From: a virus
IMG/VR virus record: IMGVR_UViG_3300028361_000133
Location: 1-22,610 of that record
Strand: one strand, 5' to 3'
DNA length: 22,610 bases
Position 1 is the first letter of the stretch, and every line of letters begins with the position of its first letter. The notes beneath the pieces are model-generated. The model was not told where the DNA came from and made no database searches. It worked only from the letters and a program-made list of their open reading frames with translations. Of this stretch, positions 20,092 to 22,610 are shown piece after piece. A program made the position numbers and the translations under genes.

Positions 20092-20565
20092 TTAGTCGCC
20101 GCGCCCAAAAAGGCTTTTGACGAACTCTGTTGAGTCGCTGACCTGTTTGGTGGGCGAGATTCCTTCGCGGGGTGCGGTTAGCCGAGTGGCAACCTGTTCA
20201 CCCCTAAACGCAATGAGCGCATCCGCTGACTTCTCAAGCTCTTCCTGCGTACTGCCCGAAAGCAGTTCAACGGGAATGCCTTTGGCGGCGGAAACCTCAG
20301 CGCGAATGGTGCGCGACTCCAACTCAAGAACACGCTTTTCAGCGGCCTCAGCACGTTCGGTCACCCTCTGCGATTCGGTTTTGTTCGCTTCTTCAATCTC
20401 GGTCAGACGCTTTGCTGCGTCTTCGTTTGCCTTCGCAGATGCCAGGCTGTCTTTTGCCCTGGACTCCCACTTGCGGGCTTCGGCTTTCCAGTCCGTTTCC
20501 TTTTCGGCTTCGGGCTGTACTGCGTTTGCCTCTGACGGCTGATCGGTTGCGATTACGTCACTCAT
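20092..20565 (-). CDS. Scaffolding protein
   Basis: A 157-aa product starts at the ATG at 20565, with GGGAG five bases upstream. Longer frames from 20646 start inside an untranslated structured region. It has DWKAEARKWESRAKDSLASA and a long charged coiled coil (about residues 24-90, with TEIEEANKTESQRVTERAEAAEKR), then a C-terminal capsid-binding part (SLFGRGD end). This is the usual scaffold form. It would guide capsid assembly and then leave. Confidence 0.88.
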   Translation of the reverse strand: MSDVIATDQPSEANAVQPEAEKETDWKAEARKWESRAKDSLASAKANEDAAKRLTEIEEANKTESQRVTERAEAAEKRVLELESRTIRAEVSAAKGIPVELLSGSTQEELEKSADALIAFRGEQVATRLTAPREGISPTKQVSDSTEFVKSLFGRGD

Positions 20566-20603
20566 GTTTTCTCCCATGCGGGTTTCCCTTAGCCATGCGG
20601 CGT

Positions 20604-20650
20604 CGGTGGATTTATCGGAATGCCCCATGCGGGGCGATGAACCCACCGAG
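20604..20650. other. Two-level stem-loop upstream of the scaffold gene
   Basis: Outer arms TCGGTGG (20604-20610) and CCACCGA (20644-20650) enclose an inner GCCCC-ATGC-GGGGC hairpin (20623-20636) in the gap between MuF and scaffold genes. It lacks a T run, so it is more likely an mRNA structure or processing site than a terminator. Confidence 0.5.
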
Positions 20651-20666
20651 AACGGCGGGAAATCTT

Positions 20667-21350
20667 TTAGTCGGTGGGAATGTCCCGGCCAACACCACTG
20701 CCGAGCTGAAACAACCGTTCAAACTCTTTCGGGTCATAACCATCAGGCAAGTCACCCCGGCTACGAACCGGGGTCGGCACGCAATCACAATCCCCGTGAT
20801 ACGTGTTCCCCTCAGCACCAGCAGACGCCGCCGAACCAAAGACGGCACCACGAGAGGCGAGCATCACGCAAAACTTGCATGTGCTAGCGCCAGTTGGAAC
20901 GCGGGCATAACCGGTGCGCACTGGATCGCGGAAGGTTGAGTTGGCGATCGTGTCCCGCCCAGCCTGCAAGACAAGCCGTTGCGCAACATTGCTCAAGTTC
21001 GCCAACACTTGCCCTGCGTCCGGTTCTGTTTGAAACAGCGGGCCAAGCGCCCAACGCGCGCCAGCGGAAGCAATTTCAGGATCAGTTGGCGCGGCAATGA
21101 TCGCGCGAAACGCACTGGCAGACGCTGGCACATCCCGCAGTGAGTCGTAAAAGTCTGCACCGAGAATCGCCGCCGTATCGGAATACACGCTCATCAGCTC
21201 GGGGAAGAAATCAAGCAACGCCGCTTTGACCAGCAGCGGGTTGCCGTCAACGTTCAACGCCGCCCAAAACAGGTTTAAGTCCGTTCGAGCCAACTGCACC
21301 AGTTGCTGATTTGCCGTCCTAAACTGCGTTACTTGGAGTGACGTTGCCAC
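20667..21350 (-). CDS. MuF-like minor head protein
   Basis: A 227-aa product starts at GTG 21350 with GGGAG six bases upstream, overlapping the portal by 32 nt. It is helical in the first 140 residues. Then it has VRTGYARVPTGASTCKFCVM and YHGDCDCVPTPV, the Cys/His-containing MuF-type domain typical of actinophage minor capsid proteins that follow portal genes. It would be packaged in the head and may enter the cell. Confidence 0.82.
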   Translation of the reverse strand: MATSLQVTQFRTANQQLVQLARTDLNLFWAALNVDGNPLLVKAALLDFFPELMSVYSDTAAILGADFYDSLRDVPASASAFRAIIAAPTDPEIASAGARWALGPLFQTEPDAGQVLANLSNVAQRLVLQAGRDTIANSTFRDPVRTGYARVPTGASTCKFCVMLASRGAVFGSAASAGAEGNTYHGDCDCVPTPVRSRGDLPDGYDPKEFERLFQLGSGVGRDIPTD

Positions 21351-22610
21351 CCGTGACTCCCGACGCCGCACGAAGGCCCGCAGCGGCCTCCACAAGCGCT
21401 GTCAGCCGGTTAGGTGCCGCATTACGGCGACGCTCCGCCTGAAAGCGCACGATCTGCTCACGCGTCAACCCGGCATACTCCATACCAACCTCAGACGTAC
21501 CAAAACCTTCAATACTTGCCGACAGTTTGGTGAACGCATCAGCACGCGCCGACGGGGACACAATTGACGGGTCCGTGAACTGTGCCGACAGCGACCGCAT
21601 TTCCTGCGGCACCACATCAAACCCGTCACGGAGCATCACGGCAAACTGCATTGCCTGCACAGCACCATGACCCCACAAAGTATTTGCATCCCGTGTGGTC
21701 GTGATCAATGTTTCCTTCGCCGCAAAAATGGCGTCTGCTGATGACGGGTTAGACGAATCCGCCATCTTCACCTCAAGGTCTTGCTCATCGGCAAACAGTT
21801 GCGACCACATGCGCAACTGATCCGTGTGAGGTTGCGGTGATGCACCAGTGAAACGGTGCAAGTCCGGCTTGTCCTCACCATCCTCAATATCAATGGCTTT
21901 GATGCGCCCCATGATGGCGGTCCACTTGTCGTCCCCAATGAATGAAGACACGTCGGCACCAAACAGGTAATACTCTGGGGCGGAATAAAACTCAGCCGAA
22001 ACTTCTGACCGAACGATTGTTCGAAGTGCTGCGTCCGCGTAATACATGGCCGCAGGGGTAATCCGCGAATGACCTAGTGGGCGTCGCAACTCATATTTGT
22101 GCACAAGTGGGGCAACACTGACAACACCCAACGGGTTCACGCGGGCATCAACCGTCCACACGCGGCCCGTCTTCACCATGACGTAAACCAGTTCAGGCGT
22201 ATACATCACCATTTCGATGGGGTCGCCAGAATCATGCACGTCAATGATTGACAGGAACCCACGCAAAGCACGTTTGCGGCGATCCCAAATGGCGGCAGAG
22301 TCCTCAGCTGCTCGCGCCAAAACAAGCACGTCAGGTTCACCCGACTGCACATCCCCCTGCGTCACGGTCAAAAAAGAGCAACCGTGCACAGCCGACGAAA
22401 TTTCGGCAGCAGGAAACTCCACCTGAAAACGGTTGTCGTGCATAATCGACGTCAGCTCAAACGGATCTTCCGAACCTGTAGCCGACACGAAACCCTCAAA
22501 CCGTGAACGATCCGTGACCGCGTGCACACCCTTCGCAATCCACCCCAACGATGCGCGAATGGAACGCATCTGCGGCGGCAACGAAATCCCAAAATCCTTC
22601 AACGCCGCCT
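21319..22610 (-). CDS. Portal protein, 5' end beyond the window
   Basis: The frame is open to the right edge. The TTG at 22602 is not the start, since two more in-frame codons (GCG GCG) precede it and the protein begins in the middle of the usual portal N-terminal pattern (LKDFGISLPPQMRSIRASLG). About 45 N-terminal residues are missing. It contains VDARVNPLGVVSVAPL, LFADEQDLEVKMADSSNPSS, and the C-terminal helices with EYAGLTREQI. This is the SPP1 Gp6-type portal, a dodecameric channel for DNA packaging and tail docking. Confidence 0.9.
   Translation of the reverse strand, partial: AALKDFGISLPPQMRSIRASLGWIAKGVHAVTDRSRFEGFVSATGSEDPFELTSIMHDNRFQVEFPAAEISSAVHGCSFLTVTQGDVQSGEPDVLVLARAAEDSAAIWDRRKRALRGFLSIIDVHDSGDPIEMVMYTPELVYVMVKTGRVWTVDARVNPLGVVSVAPLVHKYELRRPLGHSRITPAAMYYADAALRTIVRSEVSAEFYSAPEYYLFGADVSSFIGDDKWTAIMGRIKAIDIEDGEDKPDLHRFTGASPQPHTDQLRMWSQLFADEQDLEVKMADSSNPSSADAIFAAKETLITTTRDANTLWGHGAVQAMQFAVMLRDGFDVVPQEMRSLSAQFTDPSIVSPSARADAFTKLSASIEGFGTSEVGMEYAGLTREQIVRFQAERRRNAAPNRLTALVEAAAGLRAASGVTGGNVTPSNAV

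Noticed and set aside
20604-20650. Rho-independent terminator before the scaffold gene
   Set aside because: No U run follows the stem in either direction, and the downstream genes belong to the same late operon.

Overview
The window is part of a temperate, long-tailed (siphovirus-type) bacteriophage of an actinobacterium. A WhiB-like regulator, the SPP1/Gp6-type portal with a MuF-type head protein, a ReqiPepy6 Gp37-like tail protein, the gene order and the high G+C content all fit this, with a Microbacteriaceae-like host a reasonable guess. The repressor and integrase genes are contiguous across an intact attachment core. The sequence therefore looks like the viral (circular or packaged) form or an assembly of it, not an integrated prophage.

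Layout, reading with the main transcription direction (minus strand, right to left). Positions 22610-16292 hold the head and neck genes: portal (cut by the right edge), MuF-like protein, scaffold, major capsid, a hidden 46-aa protein, head-tail connectors, tail terminator, and a major tail protein with a C-terminal Ig-like (IPT/TIG) domain. Next come the two-frame tail assembly chaperone with a -1 frameshift signal, tape measure, Dit-like, Gp37/Tal-like and receptor-binding-type tail proteins. The lysis module follows: amidase endolysin, an XhlA-like membrane protein, a holin and a tiny cysteine-containing ORF, ending in a strong terminator at 9172-9221. The immunity/integration module is at 7541-9157. 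A Xre-type repressor and a tyrosine integrase lie on the plus strand, diverging from a Cro-like gene on the minus strand. Palindromic operators lie in the gap. Positions 7541-1 hold an early operon of about 21 tightly packed genes, most overlapping by 1-8 nt: small membrane proteins, wHTH protein, zinc ribbon, RusA-type resolvase, PDDEXK exonuclease with a conserved partner, WhiB, HNH-like protein, replication initiator, DNA methyltransferase, loader-like protein, SSB and small unknowns.

The most interesting feature is that the attachment core (8125-8164) matches the 3' half of a tRNA-Asn-like gene and lies inside the repressor gene. Integration would replace the repressor's 3' end with antisense tRNA sequence. 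With a standard GTTAA anticodon loop, the frame would hit TAA immediately, giving a 90-aa repressor instead of the 118-aa viral form. It would also separate integrase from the repressor promoter. This is the architecture of integration-dependent immunity described in mycobacteriophages such as BPs, here with an unusually exact predicted stop. Other notable points are four 11-bp iterons inside the replication gene (a lambda O-like candidate origin), a well-formed -1 frameshift signal, a hairpin that hides the ribosome binding site of a lysis gene, and several small genes found only by reading overlaps.

No stretch longer than about 130 bases lacks a gene, so the window has no unexplained large gap.
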